Assembly (NCBI RefSeq): GCF_003226565.1
Contig: NZ_QKOE01000006.1
Coordinates: forward strand, 1-64,000
Direction: 5' to 3'
Length of the DNA stretch: 64,000 nt
Source of the DNA: Parazoarcus communis SWub3 = DSM 12120
Lineage (GTDB): Bacteria; Pseudomonadota; Gammaproteobacteria; Burkholderiales; Rhodocyclaceae
Below the pieces are notes generated by a model. That model was not told the DNA's origin and ran no database searches. It saw only the letters and a list, made by a program, of their open reading frames with translations. Positions 19,305 through 27,572 of the stretch are shown here, one piece after another. Every line of letters begins with the position of its first letter. The stretch's first letter is position 1. The translations under genes were made by a program, and so were the position numbers.

Positions 19305-20060
19305 CTAGCGGTCGCTGCGGTGACGACGCGCAACCTCATCGAGAATCTTGCGCAGATCGGGCGCCGAAGGTGTTTCCTCGACCAGCACCACGCTGCGCTC
19401 GACATCCTTCAGATGGCGCTCCATCCACGCGCGCGCACCCTCGACATCGCCACTGGCGATCAGGTCAATCACATCGTGATGTTCGGAATGACGGCAACTG
19501 CCAGCCATCGGCGCCCCGTAGGTCGCAATCACCAGTGAAGAGCGCGATACCAGACCAGTGAGCAACTCGGCTATCGTTTCGTTGTCGGCAATGCGCGCCA
19601 GTTCGACATGAAACTCGCCGGACAGAAAGATGGCTTCACGCCGATCTCTGCGGGCCTCGGCCTCGTGCTCGCGCCGCACGATGTCGCGTAGTGCATCGAG
19701 CCGCGCCGGCGTGGCCTTGGCCACCACCTGGGGGATCACGCCACACTCGACGATGCGCCGCGCCGCAAAGATGTCGCGCGCCTCCTTCACCGTGGGCTGG
19801 GCCACCGTGGCACCGCGGTTTAGGCGGATATCCACCAGACGCTCATAGGCCAGGCGCTGCAGAACCTTGCGGATGCTCGTGCGGCTGACGGCAAAGGCCT
19901 CGGCCAGCGTGTCTTCGGGCAGTTTGGTACCCGGCTCGAGGTGGTTCTCGACAATCGCCAGGTACAGATTGCGGTAGATCGCCTCATCCCGGCCGGAACC
20001 CGACATCCCCTCTTCGGCCTGCATCGGCCCCAGATCGATCGACGAACGCTTTCGAGTCAT
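19305..20060 (-). CDS. GntR/FadR (FCD) transcriptional regulator of the allantoin genes
   Basis: The product is 251 aa from the ATG at 20060 (GGGGAGGAA upstream). The N-terminal winged helix contains PEDTLAEAFAVSRTSIRKVL; the C-terminal FCD domain has metal/ligand-binding histidines (FHVELARIADN, HHDVIDLI). It is the first gene of the minus-strand operon and divergent from alc, an arrangement typical of autoregulated catabolic regulators responding to a pathway metabolite. Confidence 0.92.
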   Translation of the reverse strand: MTRKRSSIDLGPMQAEEGMSGSGRDEAIYRNLYLAIVENHLEPGTKLPEDTLAEAFAVSRTSIRKVLQRLAYERLVDIRLNRGATVAQPTVKEARDIFAARRIVECGVIPQVVAKATPARLDALRDIVRREHEAEARRDRREAIFLSGEFHVELARIADNETIAELLTGLVSRSSLVIATYGAPMAGSCRHSEHHDVIDLIASGDVEGARAWMERHLKDVERSVVLVEETPSAPDLRKILDEVARRHRSDR

Positions 20061-20132
20061 TTCCTCCCCCCAATCGGTCGGCGTGCTCCGCACACCTCGG
20101 CAATCCGCTTTTTCGCAATATTAAACATATTT

Positions 20133-20164
20133 TTGTACACAATATGAAAATATTTTGTACTTGA
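20133..20164. promoter_or_regulatory. Candidate GntR operators 1 and 2
   Basis: TTGTACACAA (20133-20142) has perfect TTGT/ACAA arms; TTGTACTTGA (20155-20164) repeats the left half 22 bases later. FCD-type GntR proteins commonly bind TNGTNNNACNA-like palindromes, so these lie where an autorepressor of gntR would bind. Confidence 0.5.
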
Positions 20165-20303
20165 TAAGACCCTATCCATGCACCAAAAAGACATCAAGCG
20201 CACCGCTTAAGTGCATTCCATTCCCACCTTGAAGTAACCCTAACCTTCAAGCCGGCTTGGCATGAGGGGGCTCACATGACCCCCCCGACAACCCCCTCTT
20301 TCT

Positions 20304-20313
20304 TTGTATACGA
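20304..20313. promoter_or_regulatory. Candidate GntR operator 3 (alc promoter)
   Basis: TTGTATACGA is a near-palindrome matching the copies at 20133-20164, placed 57 bases upstream of the alc ATG. This suits repression of the alc-allA promoter by the same regulator. Confidence 0.45.
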
Positions 20314-20369
20314 TATTTAAGGATATCGATTACACTTTTGAAACCAACACACGCTCTCCAGGAGATCCC

Positions 20370-21416
20370 ATGGCCAGTCACACCCCCGGCGCCCCCGTCT
20401 TTGCCCCCCCTGCAGACCTGCCCGAATGGGCACTGCGTTCAGTCGATCTGGCCAATCCACGCCTGGGCGCCCGGGCACTGGCCGCATCCGACGACTTCTT
20501 TGCAGAAGTCGGGCGCATGCTCAACCCCGAACCCGCCCAGTTCGTGCCAGGGAAGTTCGACACCAATGGAAAATGGATGGATGGCTGGGAGTCGCGCCGC
20601 AAACGGGTCGCGGGTCATGACTGGGCACTGGTCAAGCTGGGCGCCCGCGGTCAGATCCGCGGCTTCGACATCGACACCTCGCACTTCACCGGCAACTATC
20701 CACCGGCCGTCTCGATCGAAGCCTGCGTATCGGACACCGACGACGTCGGCGCCCTGCTGGCCGCCAGCTGGACTGAAATCCTGCCCGCCACCCCAATGGG
20801 CCCCAACAGCCATCACCTGGTAACGTGCGCCAGCACCAACGCCTGGACGCATCTGCGCGTCAACATGTTTCCGGATGGAGGCATCGCCCGCCTGCGCGTC
20901 TATGGCCGCCCAGTTGGCAACGCAGCCACCCGCTCCAGCACCGACCAACTGATCGACCTGATCGCCATGGAAAACGGCGGCCGCGCCGTATCGTGGAACG
21001 ACGCCAGCTTTGGATCATCGGTCTCCGCCCTGCTGTTGCCCGGTCGCGGCATGAACATGGGCGACGGCTGGGAAACCCGCCGCCGCCGTGAACCTGGCAA
21101 CGACTGGTGCGTGATTGAGCTTGGCGTGCCCGGCACGGTTGAAAAGATCGAAGTGGACACCGCCTACTTCAAGGGCAACTTCCCCGACCGCTGCTCGGTA
21201 CAGGCGGCATTCGTCAACGGCGGCACCGACCGATCCATCACCACCGAGTCGATGTTCTGGCAAACCCTCCTGCCCGAACAGAACCTGCAGATGGACGCCA
21301 TCCACACCTTCACCGACCAACTGGCCCAACTCGGCCCCATCACCCACGTCCGCTTCAACATCTTCCCGGACGGCGGCGTGTCGCGCCTGCGTCTGTGGGG
21401 CAAGGCCAGAGCCTGA
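20370..21416 (+). CDS. alc: Allantoicase
   Basis: The product is 348 aa. It hydrolyses allantoate to ureidoglycolate and urea. Two tandem homologous jelly-roll halves are seen, each with the same motif ([20 protein letters not shown] near residue 71 and [20 protein letters not shown] near 233) and each followed by an [14 protein letters not shown]-like stretch, exactly the duplicated structure of allantoicases. AGGAGA precedes the ATG. It is probably co-transcribed with allA. Confidence 0.96.
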   Translation: MASHTPGAPVFAPPADLPEWALRSVDLANPRLGARALAASDDFFAEVGRMLNPEPAQFVPGKFDTNGKWMDGWESRRKRVAGHDWALVKLGARGQIRGFDIDTSHFTGNYPPAVSIEACVSDTDDVGALLAASWTEILPATPMGPNSHHLVTCASTNAWTHLRVNMFPDGGIARLRVYGRPVGNAATRSSTDQLIDLIAMENGGRAVSWNDASFGSSVSALLLPGRGMNMGDGWETRRRREPGNDWCVIELGVPGTVEKIEVDTAYFKGNFPDRCSVQAAFVNGGTDRSITTESMFWQTLLPEQNLQMDAIHTFTDQLAQLGPITHVRFNIFPDGGVSRLRLWGKARA

Positions 21417-21481
21417 TAAAACAACCCGCGGTTCCCACCCCGTCCCGGTGGGAACCCACGCTGCCCTCCACGACACCTCTC

Positions 21482-22018
21482 ATGACCACGCACACTGCCG
21501 TACCGCTGAAGATCCAGGCCCTCACCCGCGAGGCCTTTGCCCCCTACGGCGACGTCATCGAGGCCAGCGACAGCGCCCACCACTTCACCATCAACGGTGG
21601 CAACACCGAGCGCTTCCACGACCTCGCCTATATCGACCCCGGCGCCGACGGCCGCGCCATCGTGTCGATCTTCCGCGGCCAGCCACGTACCCTGCCGTTT
21701 TCAGTGCAGATGATGGAGCGCCACCCCAAAGGCTCTCAGGCCTTCATCCCCATGTCGGGGCACCCCTACCTGGTCGTCGTCGCCCCCGCCGGCAAGCCTC
21801 CCACAGTCAAGGACATCAAAGTCTTCCTTGCTCAGCCCGGCCAAGGCGTCAACTACGCCACCGGCACCTGGCACCATCCGCTGCTGGCGCTGGAGGCAAT
21901 CAGCGACTTCGTCGTCATCGACCGCAGCGGACCGGGGGCGAACTGCGATGAGGTGGAGCTGGCGGTATCGGGGGTGATTGCCTGGGAGGGTGGGATTGGG
22001 GGAGGCCGGGACGTTTGA
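21482..22018 (+). CDS. allA: Ureidoglycolate lyase
   Basis: The product is 178 aa and splits ureidoglycolate into glyoxylate and urea, completing the route from allantoate. Family features include REAFAPYGDVIE, MMERHPKGSQAFIPM and GTWHHPLLAL, a cupin-type active site. The ATG at 21482 is 65 bases after alc; no strong ribosome-binding site is seen, so coupling to alc may matter. Confidence 0.94.
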   Translation: MTTHTAVPLKIQALTREAFAPYGDVIEASDSAHHFTINGGNTERFHDLAYIDPGADGRAIVSIFRGQPRTLPFSVQMMERHPKGSQAFIPMSGHPYLVVVAPAGKPPTVKDIKVFLAQPGQGVNYATGTWHHPLLALEAISDFVVIDRSGPGANCDEVELAVSGVIAWEGGIGGGRDV

Positions 22019-22032
22019 AACGGCAGGAAGAC

Positions 22033-22103
22033 CGTCACTTCGGTGACTCCATGCCTCATTCGATCACCTGCTTGACCGCTTCGGTTCTGAACTCTTTGGG
22101 CAT
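22033..22103 (-). pseudogene. Remnant of an IS3-family orfA
   Basis: From an ATG at 22103 the minus strand reads MPKEFRTEAVKQVIE and then a stop; shifting frame gives RHGVTEVT. Together these resemble the N-terminal helix-turn-helix of IS3-family OrfA proteins (F-x-x-EAVKQVIERG-x-x-V-x-EV). The match is only about 24 codons and frameshifted, so this is a degenerate relic if real. Confidence 0.45.
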
Positions 22104-22373
22104 GTCAGACGCACCATCACAGACTCAAGGCCTGTAACCCGCCCTGTGTGCTTTCGATGCCGCTGGACGAACGAAAAGGCAGCACATCGAGCAACTGGCG
22201 GGCAAGCCCGGTCATCACCTGATGTCACGGCTTTCCTCCCAGGATGTCAGGCACGGGGCTCACTTTGCTGTACAGGCACATCCTCACTAACGACCTACCC
22301 TCGCCCGTAGGCGCCGGCAGGTCGCTCGTGAGGTTTCAGAGCGACGCAGTCACGGCCGTATCCGCCGTGATGC
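22104..22373. other. Gene-free stretch with possible further element debris
   Basis: No intact gene is seen. On the minus strand an open stretch of 33 codons reads VMTGLARQLLDVLPF and onward to a stop just before the orfA relic; I do not recognise it. An inverted repeat (GTCACGGC / GCCGTGAT, about 22350-22373) ends at the antitoxin gene stop, but has no T-tract. Confidence 0.3.
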
Positions 22374-23078
22374 TCACGTCACCACTGCCCGCACCAACAT
22401 CGAAAACAGATCCTGCGAGTAGTGATGCTTCTTCTCTTTGGGTGGGAAGTTCGCGTCGTAGGCCTCCACCTCGGCGGCGTCAAATTCATACACCTTGCTG
22501 GTCTGGAAGGTCCAGCACGGGCACATGGCGAAAAAGCCCGGGCGCAAGGCCAGCACCAGCAAGCCGAGGGGATAGCTGCCGTTCATGGCGCTGACGCCCA
22601 CGTCCCTACCCGTCTTGAAGCCGTGTTTGCAGTAGTTGTGCGGGTCTCCCATGATGAGGATGGCCGGGTACCCCTTTTGTGTCGCCAGCGCCCGGGTGTG
22701 ATTGATCAACGCAGTACCGATGCCCCGTCGCTGCCAGGCCGGGTGAACGCACAACGGCCCGAAGGTGGCGGTCTCGACCCGGTCGCCGTGCTCGCTGATC
22801 ACCCATGAGCGGGCGTACATGATGCTGCCGACAATCTGCCCGTCCACCTCGGCCACGAAGGTCAGGTCTGGCAGAAAGTCTTCATGGTTGCGGATCAGGT
22901 GCGTGGTGTAGTGCTCGTCGCAGCCCGGCCGGTACAGGTTCCAGAAGGCGTCGCGGGTGAGCACTTCGACGGTTCGGTAGTCACCTTGGGTTTCAGGCCG
23001 GACCTTGACCTTCAAGCCGTCGATCCCCTGATAAAAGGTGGCATTGCGGTCTGCCATGGTTTCGCTTGTGTTGTTCAT
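22374..23078 (-). CDS. yjhQ: GNAT acetyltransferase-like antitoxin, YjhQ type
   Basis: The product is 234 aa. The GNAT acetyl-CoA loop is visible (CVHPAWQRRGIGTALINHTR), followed by ILIMGDPHNYCKHGFKTG. It lies 60 bases downstream of a YjhX/TopAI gene on the same strand, the same order as E. coli topAI-yjhQ, where YjhQ counteracts the topoisomerase I inhibitor TopAI. The antitoxin role is inferred from that context. The ATG at 23078 is used; a TTG lies 12 bases earlier. Confidence 0.78.
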   Translation of the reverse strand: MNNTSETMADRNATFYQGIDGLKVKVRPETQGDYRTVEVLTRDAFWNLYRPGCDEHYTTHLIRNHEDFLPDLTFVAEVDGQIVGSIMYARSWVISEHGDRVETATFGPLCVHPAWQRRGIGTALINHTRALATQKGYPAILIMGDPHNYCKHGFKTGRDVGVSAMNGSYPLGLLVLALRPGFFAMCPCWTFQTSKVYEFDAAEVEAYDANFPPKEKKHHYSQDLFSMLVRAVVT

Positions 23079-23138
23079 GTGTCTGTCCAAAAGCGTGAGG
23101 ACGGACGGCCAGCGGGTGGTGGCGTCCGTCGCGTGGGT

Positions 23139-23396
23139 TTATTGGTTGTCGAGTTGCGGACGAACCGCGCGAAGGCCGGTGGCGCTGATCTGGTAAGGCT
23201 GGCCGTTTACTGAGCGGATAAGGCGCTTGCCACGCAGTTTCCGGAACACGGCAAACGTGCAGTCCGACAGTACGAAGCCTTCGCGGGTGTAACAATCGAC
23301 GGAGGAGATGCGGCCCTTGTCATCGCGCTGGTGCACGATGCGACCGCCTTTTGCGAGGACGTGCAAGGTCCTCTGCTCTGGCCTTGAAAGGTTCAT
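23139..23396 (-). CDS. topAI: TopAI (YjhX) toxin, inhibitor of topoisomerase I
   Basis: The product is 85 aa and closely follows the UPF0386/YjhX family: it opens [20 protein letters not shown], contains [20 protein letters not shown] and ends with [20 protein letters not shown]. In E. coli this protein binds topoisomerase I and blocks its DNA cleavage. The family length is about 85, so the ATG at 23396 is preferred over an in-frame upstream ATG at 23468, although that extension remains open. Confidence 0.9.
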   Translation of the reverse strand: MNLSRPEQRTLHVLAKGGRIVHQRDDKGRISSVDCYTREGFVLSDCTFAVFRKLRGKRLIRSVNGQPYQISATGLRAVRPQLDNQ

Positions 23397-23470
23397 GTTG
23401 GAGCGTCTGAAAGCAATCAAATGCAAGACAGCGACCGCCCTGCAAGGGGGCCGCAACGCTTTTTGCATGG

Positions 23471-23509
23471 CGATAACAAACAGTCCGGAACGTCAGGACT
23501 GCGTTATCG
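23471..23509 (-). promoter_or_regulatory. Stem-loop in the topAI leader
   Basis: CGATAAC..CAGTCC (23471-23486) pairs with GGACTG..GTTATCG (23496-23509) around a nine-base loop with a small internal bulge. There is no T-tract on the minus strand, so it is unlikely to be a simple terminator. It overlaps the end of an upstream small ORF and lies 75 bases before the topAI ATG, suggesting leader control. Confidence 0.5.
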
Positions 23510-23530
23510 GATTGCTACACTCTCCAACAT
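23504..23530 (-). CDS. Possible leader peptide of topAI (MLESVAIR)
   Basis: This 8-codon ORF has AAGG six bases upstream; its TAA stop falls inside the descending arm of the leader stem-loop. E. coli topAI is controlled by a leader ORF (toiL) that responds to ribosome-targeting antibiotics; this may be an analogue. The peptide sequence itself is not conserved as far as I can tell. Low confidence. Confidence 0.3.
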   Translation of the reverse strand: MLESVAIR

Positions 23531-23546
23531 ACTGAGCCTTTGAAAT

Positions 23547-23574
23547 GGGGTTTCAGTCAGGGGGTTTCAGTCAG
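23547..23574. repeat. Perfect tandem 14-bp repeat
   Basis: GGGGTTTCAGTCAG occurs twice head to tail (23547-23560 and 23561-23574) upstream of the topAI leader. It could be a pair of protein-binding sites or a slippage product. Confidence 0.8.
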
Positions 23575-23728
23575 CGTAAGCGGCTTCATCACGCAGACGA
23601 GATGCATAGTATAGCGCTGCGCGGCGAGCCTTGGGCAAGATGGCTTGTGTGCGCGCAGATGTTCGACATGGGACATGACGATGTCGCTGCCCACACACCG
23701 GCAAGCGATTCATGAATGGAGCATCAGG

Positions 23729-24541
23729 ATGAAACGACTTGAAGGCAAGACGGCACTGGTGACGGGTGCTGCGCGTGGTATCGGGGCGGCGATCGCTGCC
23801 GCATTTGTCGACAACGGCGCCTTTGTCTATCTGACCGATATCGACGATACAACAGGGCAAGTGACGGCAGGGGCTTTGGGTGGACGGGCGCCTTACATCC
23901 ACCTTGATGTGCGCGAGGAGGCGGATTGGCAAGCTGCCATGGCGCGCGTGCTGGATGAACGAGGTGGCCTGAATGTGCTCGTCAACAATGCGGGAATCAC
24001 CGGTTTCGAGCATGGCCAGCTTGTGCATGACCCGGAACATGTCTCGCTGGATGACTGGCATGCGGTGCATCGGACGAATCTGGACGGTGTCTTTCTTGGC
24101 TGCAAGCATGCTATCCAGGCGATGCGCAAGGCCGGATGCGTCGGTTCAATCATCAATATGTCGTCACGCTCTGGCCTCGTCGGTATTCCGGGCGCAGCGG
24201 CCTATGCCTCATCGAAGGCCGCAGTGCGCAACCATACCAAGACTGTTGCACTGTATTGCGCGGAGCAGCACTTGCCGATTCGCTGCAACTCGATTCATCC
24301 CGCCGCCATCCTGACCCCGATGTGGGAACCCCTGCTGGGCGACGGGCCTGAACGCGAACTGAGGATGCGCGAATTCGTGCAGGATTGCCCTTTGCGCCGT
24401 TTCGGCCGCCCGGAGGAAGTCGCCGCGCTTGCCGTGCTGCTGGCCTCGGACGAAACTGGCTACATGACCGGCGCGGAACTGAACATCGACGGAGGCATTC
24501 TGGCGGGCAGCGCAGCGACACCCGCATCGTCAACATCATGA
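23729..24541 (+). CDS. Short-chain dehydrogenase/reductase
   Basis: The product is 270 aa, a classical SDR: cofactor motif TGAARGIG (about residues 11-18), a D after beta2 (LTDIDD, suggesting NAD preference), NNAG, the catalytic Ser in NMSSRSG, YASSK (Tyr/Lys), and a C-terminal [11 protein letters not shown]. Closest in pattern to cyclopentanol or 3-hydroxy-acid dehydrogenases, but the substrate is unknown. It converges on alr. Confidence 0.92.
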   Translation: MKRLEGKTALVTGAARGIGAAIAAAFVDNGAFVYLTDIDDTTGQVTAGALGGRAPYIHLDVREEADWQAAMARVLDERGGLNVLVNNAGITGFEHGQLVHDPEHVSLDDWHAVHRTNLDGVFLGCKHAIQAMRKAGCVGSIINMSSRSGLVGIPGAAAYASSKAAVRNHTKTVALYCAEQHLPIRCNSIHPAAILTPMWEPLLGDGPERELRMREFVQDCPLRRFGRPEEVAALAVLLASDETGYMTGAELNIDGGILAGSAATPASSTS

Positions 24542-24580
24542 CCCTGGCCCCGATAGCAGCCCGGAAACATGGATGCCCGC

Positions 24581-25693
24581 TCAGCCGGCCTCTCCACCCA
24601 CATAGTGCCGCGCATAACGCTGCCCCAGACTGGTGAGGATTTCATATGCAATCGTGCCGGCATGCGCGGCCACCGCATCAACACCATGAGTGGGGTCTGC
24701 CAGGTCGAGCAGGTCGCCCTCGCGGATGCGTCCTTCGGGCAGCGCGGTGATGTCGATGATGAGCGTATCCATCGATACATTGCCGATGACCGGCAGGCTG
24801 ACGCCGTCTACACGCGCGGCACCGCGGTTGCTCAGGCTGCGCAGATAGCCGTCGGCATAGCCCACCGCGACAGTCGCAATGCGTGAGGGACGCGAGGCGG
24901 TCCAGGTGTGCGAATAGCCAACCGGTGTTCCTGCCGCAATGCTGCGGGTCTGCAGGACCTTGGCCTGCAGATGGATGACCTGCCGCATGGGGTTGGTCTG
25001 ACCGGCAACCGGTGCAACGCCGTAGAGCGCGGCCCCCGGGCGGACCAGGTCGAAGTGATAGTCAGCGCCCAGAAAGATGCCGGACGAATTGGCCAGGCTG
25101 GCACGGACACCCGGCAGATGCGTCAACATGGCGCGGAAGCGATCAAGCTGCAAGCGGTTGAACGGGCTATGCAGGGCTTCGGCACTGACCAGATGGCTCA
25201 TCACGAAGTGCAGGTCAAGCCCGATGAGTCCGGCCGGCACCCATCGCGCGAAATCTTCGGCATCCAGCCCCAGCCGCGCCATGCCGGTATCCACCTGCAG
25301 CACGGCAGGCAGTGGCTGGTTACCGGCAAGCGCCAGCGCCTGCCAGGCCTCGATCTGCGGCACACTGTTGAGTACCGGCACCAGCCGGTGGTGAAGGCAC
25401 TCGGCCTCGGCCCCGGGATGAATGCCATGCAGGATGTAGAGGGTGGCATCGACCGGCAGTACCGGACGCAGCGCAATGCCTTCGTTGAGATGTGCGACAA
25501 AGAAATGGCGGCAGCCCGCGCGATACAACGCAGGGGCAACCTGAGCCGCCCCCAGGCCATAGGCATCGGCCTTGACCACGGCCGCACACTGCCCGCGGGA
25601 CAGTCTGGCGCGCAGGCTGCGCCAGTTGTCGCACAAGGCATCAAGATCAATGGTGAGCCGGGCACCGAAAGTCGAAAACGTATTCTGATCCAT
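24581..25693 (-). CDS. dadX: Alanine racemase (catabolic type)
   Basis: The product is 370 aa, PLP-dependent. The PLP lysine lies in VVKADAYGLGA (K41); AVGYADGY and NVSMDTLIIDIT are typical. As the last gene of the dadA-ridA-agcS operon it likely interconverts L- and D-alanine for degradation by DadA, as DadX does. The start at 25693 gives the family N-terminus; in-frame starts at 25717 and 25750 exist. Confidence 0.93.
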   Translation of the reverse strand: MDQNTFSTFGARLTIDLDALCDNWRSLRARLSRGQCAAVVKADAYGLGAAQVAPALYRAGCRHFFVAHLNEGIALRPVLPVDATLYILHGIHPGAEAECLHHRLVPVLNSVPQIEAWQALALAGNQPLPAVLQVDTGMARLGLDAEDFARWVPAGLIGLDLHFVMSHLVSAEALHSPFNRLQLDRFRAMLTHLPGVRASLANSSGIFLGADYHFDLVRPGAALYGVAPVAGQTNPMRQVIHLQAKVLQTRSIAAGTPVGYSHTWTASRPSRIATVAVGYADGYLRSLSNRGAARVDGVSLPVIGNVSMDTLIIDITALPEGRIREGDLLDLADPTHGVDAVAAHAGTIAYEILTSLGQRYARHYVGGEAG

Positions 25694-25746
25694 CACTGAT
25701 TCTCTATGGTGATCCATGCCGGCGCGGGTCCCCGCGCCGGCGTCCT

Positions 25747-27111
25747 TCAACCCCTGCTGCGCTTGTGCTCGTGCTGATCCCAGTACGCCTGGGTCAGACG
25801 GACGACGACTGGCGACAGCAGGATGAGCGAAATCAGGTTGGGCAGGGCCATGAAGGCATTGAGCGTGTCGGCCACCAGCCAGACGAAGTCAAGGTGAGTC
25901 ACCGCACCGACCAGTACGAACACCGTCCACACTGCACGATAGGGGACTTCCACCGACGTCCCCAGCAGATAGGCCCAGCACTTTTCGCCGTAGTACGCCC
26001 AGCCCAATATGGTGGTGAAGGCGAACACGGTGATCGCGACTGCCAGAAACTGCCCGCCAAAGCCCTGAAAGGCCGCATCGAAGCCGGCAGCGCTGAGCGC
26101 CGCCCCCTTCAGGCCGTTGTTCCAGACGCCGGTGACGATCAGCACCAGGCCCGTCATGGTGCACACGACGATGGTGTCGATGAAGGTGCCCATCATTCCG
26201 ACCAGGCCGGACTCAACCGGATTCCTGGACTGACCGGCCGCCTGGGCGATACCTGCAGTACCCAGGCCCGCCTCGTTGGAGAAGATGCCACGGGCCACAC
26301 CGTAGCGGATCGCCATCATCACCGCCGCGCCGGCGAAGCCCCCTGTGGCTGCGACCGGGCTGAATGCACTTTCGATGATCAGTGCAAAGGCAGCGGGAAC
26401 CTGGTCGGCGTAAATACCGAGCACGATCAGCGAGGCCACGATGTAGCCGACGCACATGAAAGGCACCAGTTTTTCTGCCACCGCGCCAATGCGCTTGACA
26501 CCCCCCAGCAGCACGAAGCCGGTGCACACCGCCATGACCACTCCGGACACCCAGGGATTGACGCCAAAGGCGGCATCCAGCGCCCCGGCAATGCTGTTGG
26601 ACTGCACCATGTTGCCAATGCCAAAGCCGGCCAGACCGCCGAAAATGGCAAAGGCAGCGCCCAGCCAGCGCCAGTTGCGACCCAGACCATTCTTGATCGC
26701 ATACATCGGCCCACCAACCTGTTCGCCGCGGTCATCGGTCTCGCGGAAATGCACCGCCAGCAGCACCTCGGCGTACTTGGTGGCCATGCCGACCAGCGCG
26801 GTCATCCACATCCAGAACATGGCCCCCGGACCACCAATGGCGATGGCGGTTGCCACGCCGGCAATATTGCCGGTGCCTACGGTAGCGGCCAGCGCCGTCA
26901 TCAGTGCGGCATAGGGCGTGATCTCGCCCGGTGCGTCCGGTGCCGCCTTGCGGCCACGCCAGACCATGACAAAACCGGCCACGATCCGGGTGATCGGCAT
27001 GAGCCTCAGGCGCAACTGCAGGAACAGGCCGGTTCCCAGAATGGCCACCAGCATTGGCGGCCCCCACACAATGTCGTTGATCGCGGTGATGATCTGCGTC
27101 AGTGCTTCCAT
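25747..27111 (-). CDS. AGCS-family sodium:alanine/glycine symporter
   Basis: The product is 454 aa with about ten TM helices. The AGCS signature is intact: GTGNIAGVATAIAIGGPGAMFWMW near residue 80, and later the FSNEAGLGTAGIAQAAG loop. In the dad operon it would import D/L-alanine or glycine. It lies between ridA (23 bases upstream) and the racemase. Confidence 0.95.
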   Translation of the reverse strand: MEALTQIITAINDIVWGPPMLVAILGTGLFLQLRLRLMPITRIVAGFVMVWRGRKAAPDAPGEITPYAALMTALAATVGTGNIAGVATAIAIGGPGAMFWMWMTALVGMATKYAEVLLAVHFRETDDRGEQVGGPMYAIKNGLGRNWRWLGAAFAIFGGLAGFGIGNMVQSNSIAGALDAAFGVNPWVSGVVMAVCTGFVLLGGVKRIGAVAEKLVPFMCVGYIVASLIVLGIYADQVPAAFALIIESAFSPVAATGGFAGAAVMMAIRYGVARGIFSNEAGLGTAGIAQAAGQSRNPVESGLVGMMGTFIDTIVVCTMTGLVLIVTGVWNNGLKGAALSAAGFDAAFQGFGGQFLAVAITVFAFTTILGWAYYGEKCWAYLLGTSVEVPYRAVWTVFVLVGAVTHLDFVWLVADTLNAFMALPNLISLILLSPVVVRLTQAYWDQHEHKRSRG

Positions 27112-27134
27112 GATCCCGTCTCCCCGATGGATGC

Positions 27135-27512
27135 TCAGGCCGCGCGACGAGCGACGAATTCGATCTCGACCAGCACATCACGCGGCAGACGCGCGACTTG
27201 CACCGTGGAACGTGCCGGCGTGTGGCTGCCGAAGCGACGTGCATACACCGCATTCAGGCGGGCGAAGTCGTTCAGATCCTGCACGAACACCGTGCTCTTG
27301 ACGACCTGATCCAGCGAGGCGCCCGCCGCCGAGAGCACGGCAGCCAGATTGTCGAACACCTGTTCGGTCTGGGTCTCGATGTCGGTACCAGCCAGCATCC
27401 CTTCGGCAGTCAGCGGAATCTGACCAGAGGTGAACACCCAGCCATCGGTCACGATGGCCTGGGCATAGGGTCCGATGGCTGCGGGGGCGTTGGGGGTGCT
27501 GATGACGTGCAT
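27135..27512 (-). CDS. ridA: RidA-family enamine/imine deaminase
   Basis: The product is 125 aa. YjgF/RidA features include IGPYAQAIVTDGWVFTSGQIP and the conserved arginine region with RSTVQVARLPRDVLVEIE. RidA hydrolyses reactive 2-aminoacrylate and related imines produced by PLP and amino-acid oxidation enzymes, fitting its place just after dadA. AAGGAGA precedes the ATG. Confidence 0.95.
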   Translation of the reverse strand: MHVISTPNAPAAIGPYAQAIVTDGWVFTSGQIPLTAEGMLAGTDIETQTEQVFDNLAAVLSAAGASLDQVVKSTVFVQDLNDFARLNAVYARRFGSHTPARSTVQVARLPRDVLVEIEFVARRAA

Positions 27513-27572
27513 GGGGGTGTCTCCTTGGTGATGGATGGGTGTTTCTTTAGGGGATGTATGTCGAAGCCGGGG

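Larger units (their letters stand above)
20061..20369. other. Divergent gntR-alc intergenic region
   Basis: This is 309 bases without a gene. The gntR-proximal third is AT-rich and carries two TTGTAC-type half-palindromes; a third lies near the alc start. The middle (20170-20290) shows no clear element. Both divergent promoters must lie here. Confidence 0.6.
23397..23728. other. Leader/intergenic region between topAI and the SDR gene
   Basis: This is 332 bases without a conventional gene. On the minus strand it holds a long stem-loop, an 8-codon ORF ending inside the stem, and a perfect tandem 14-bp repeat, all annotated separately. The rest (23575-23728) shows nothing clear. Confidence 0.6.

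Noticed and set aside
22104-22235. 33-codon open stretch (LARQLLDVLPF) as a gene
   Set aside because: No start with a ribosome-binding site, no recognised family, and it abuts a frameshifted orfA relic; kept only as possible debris.
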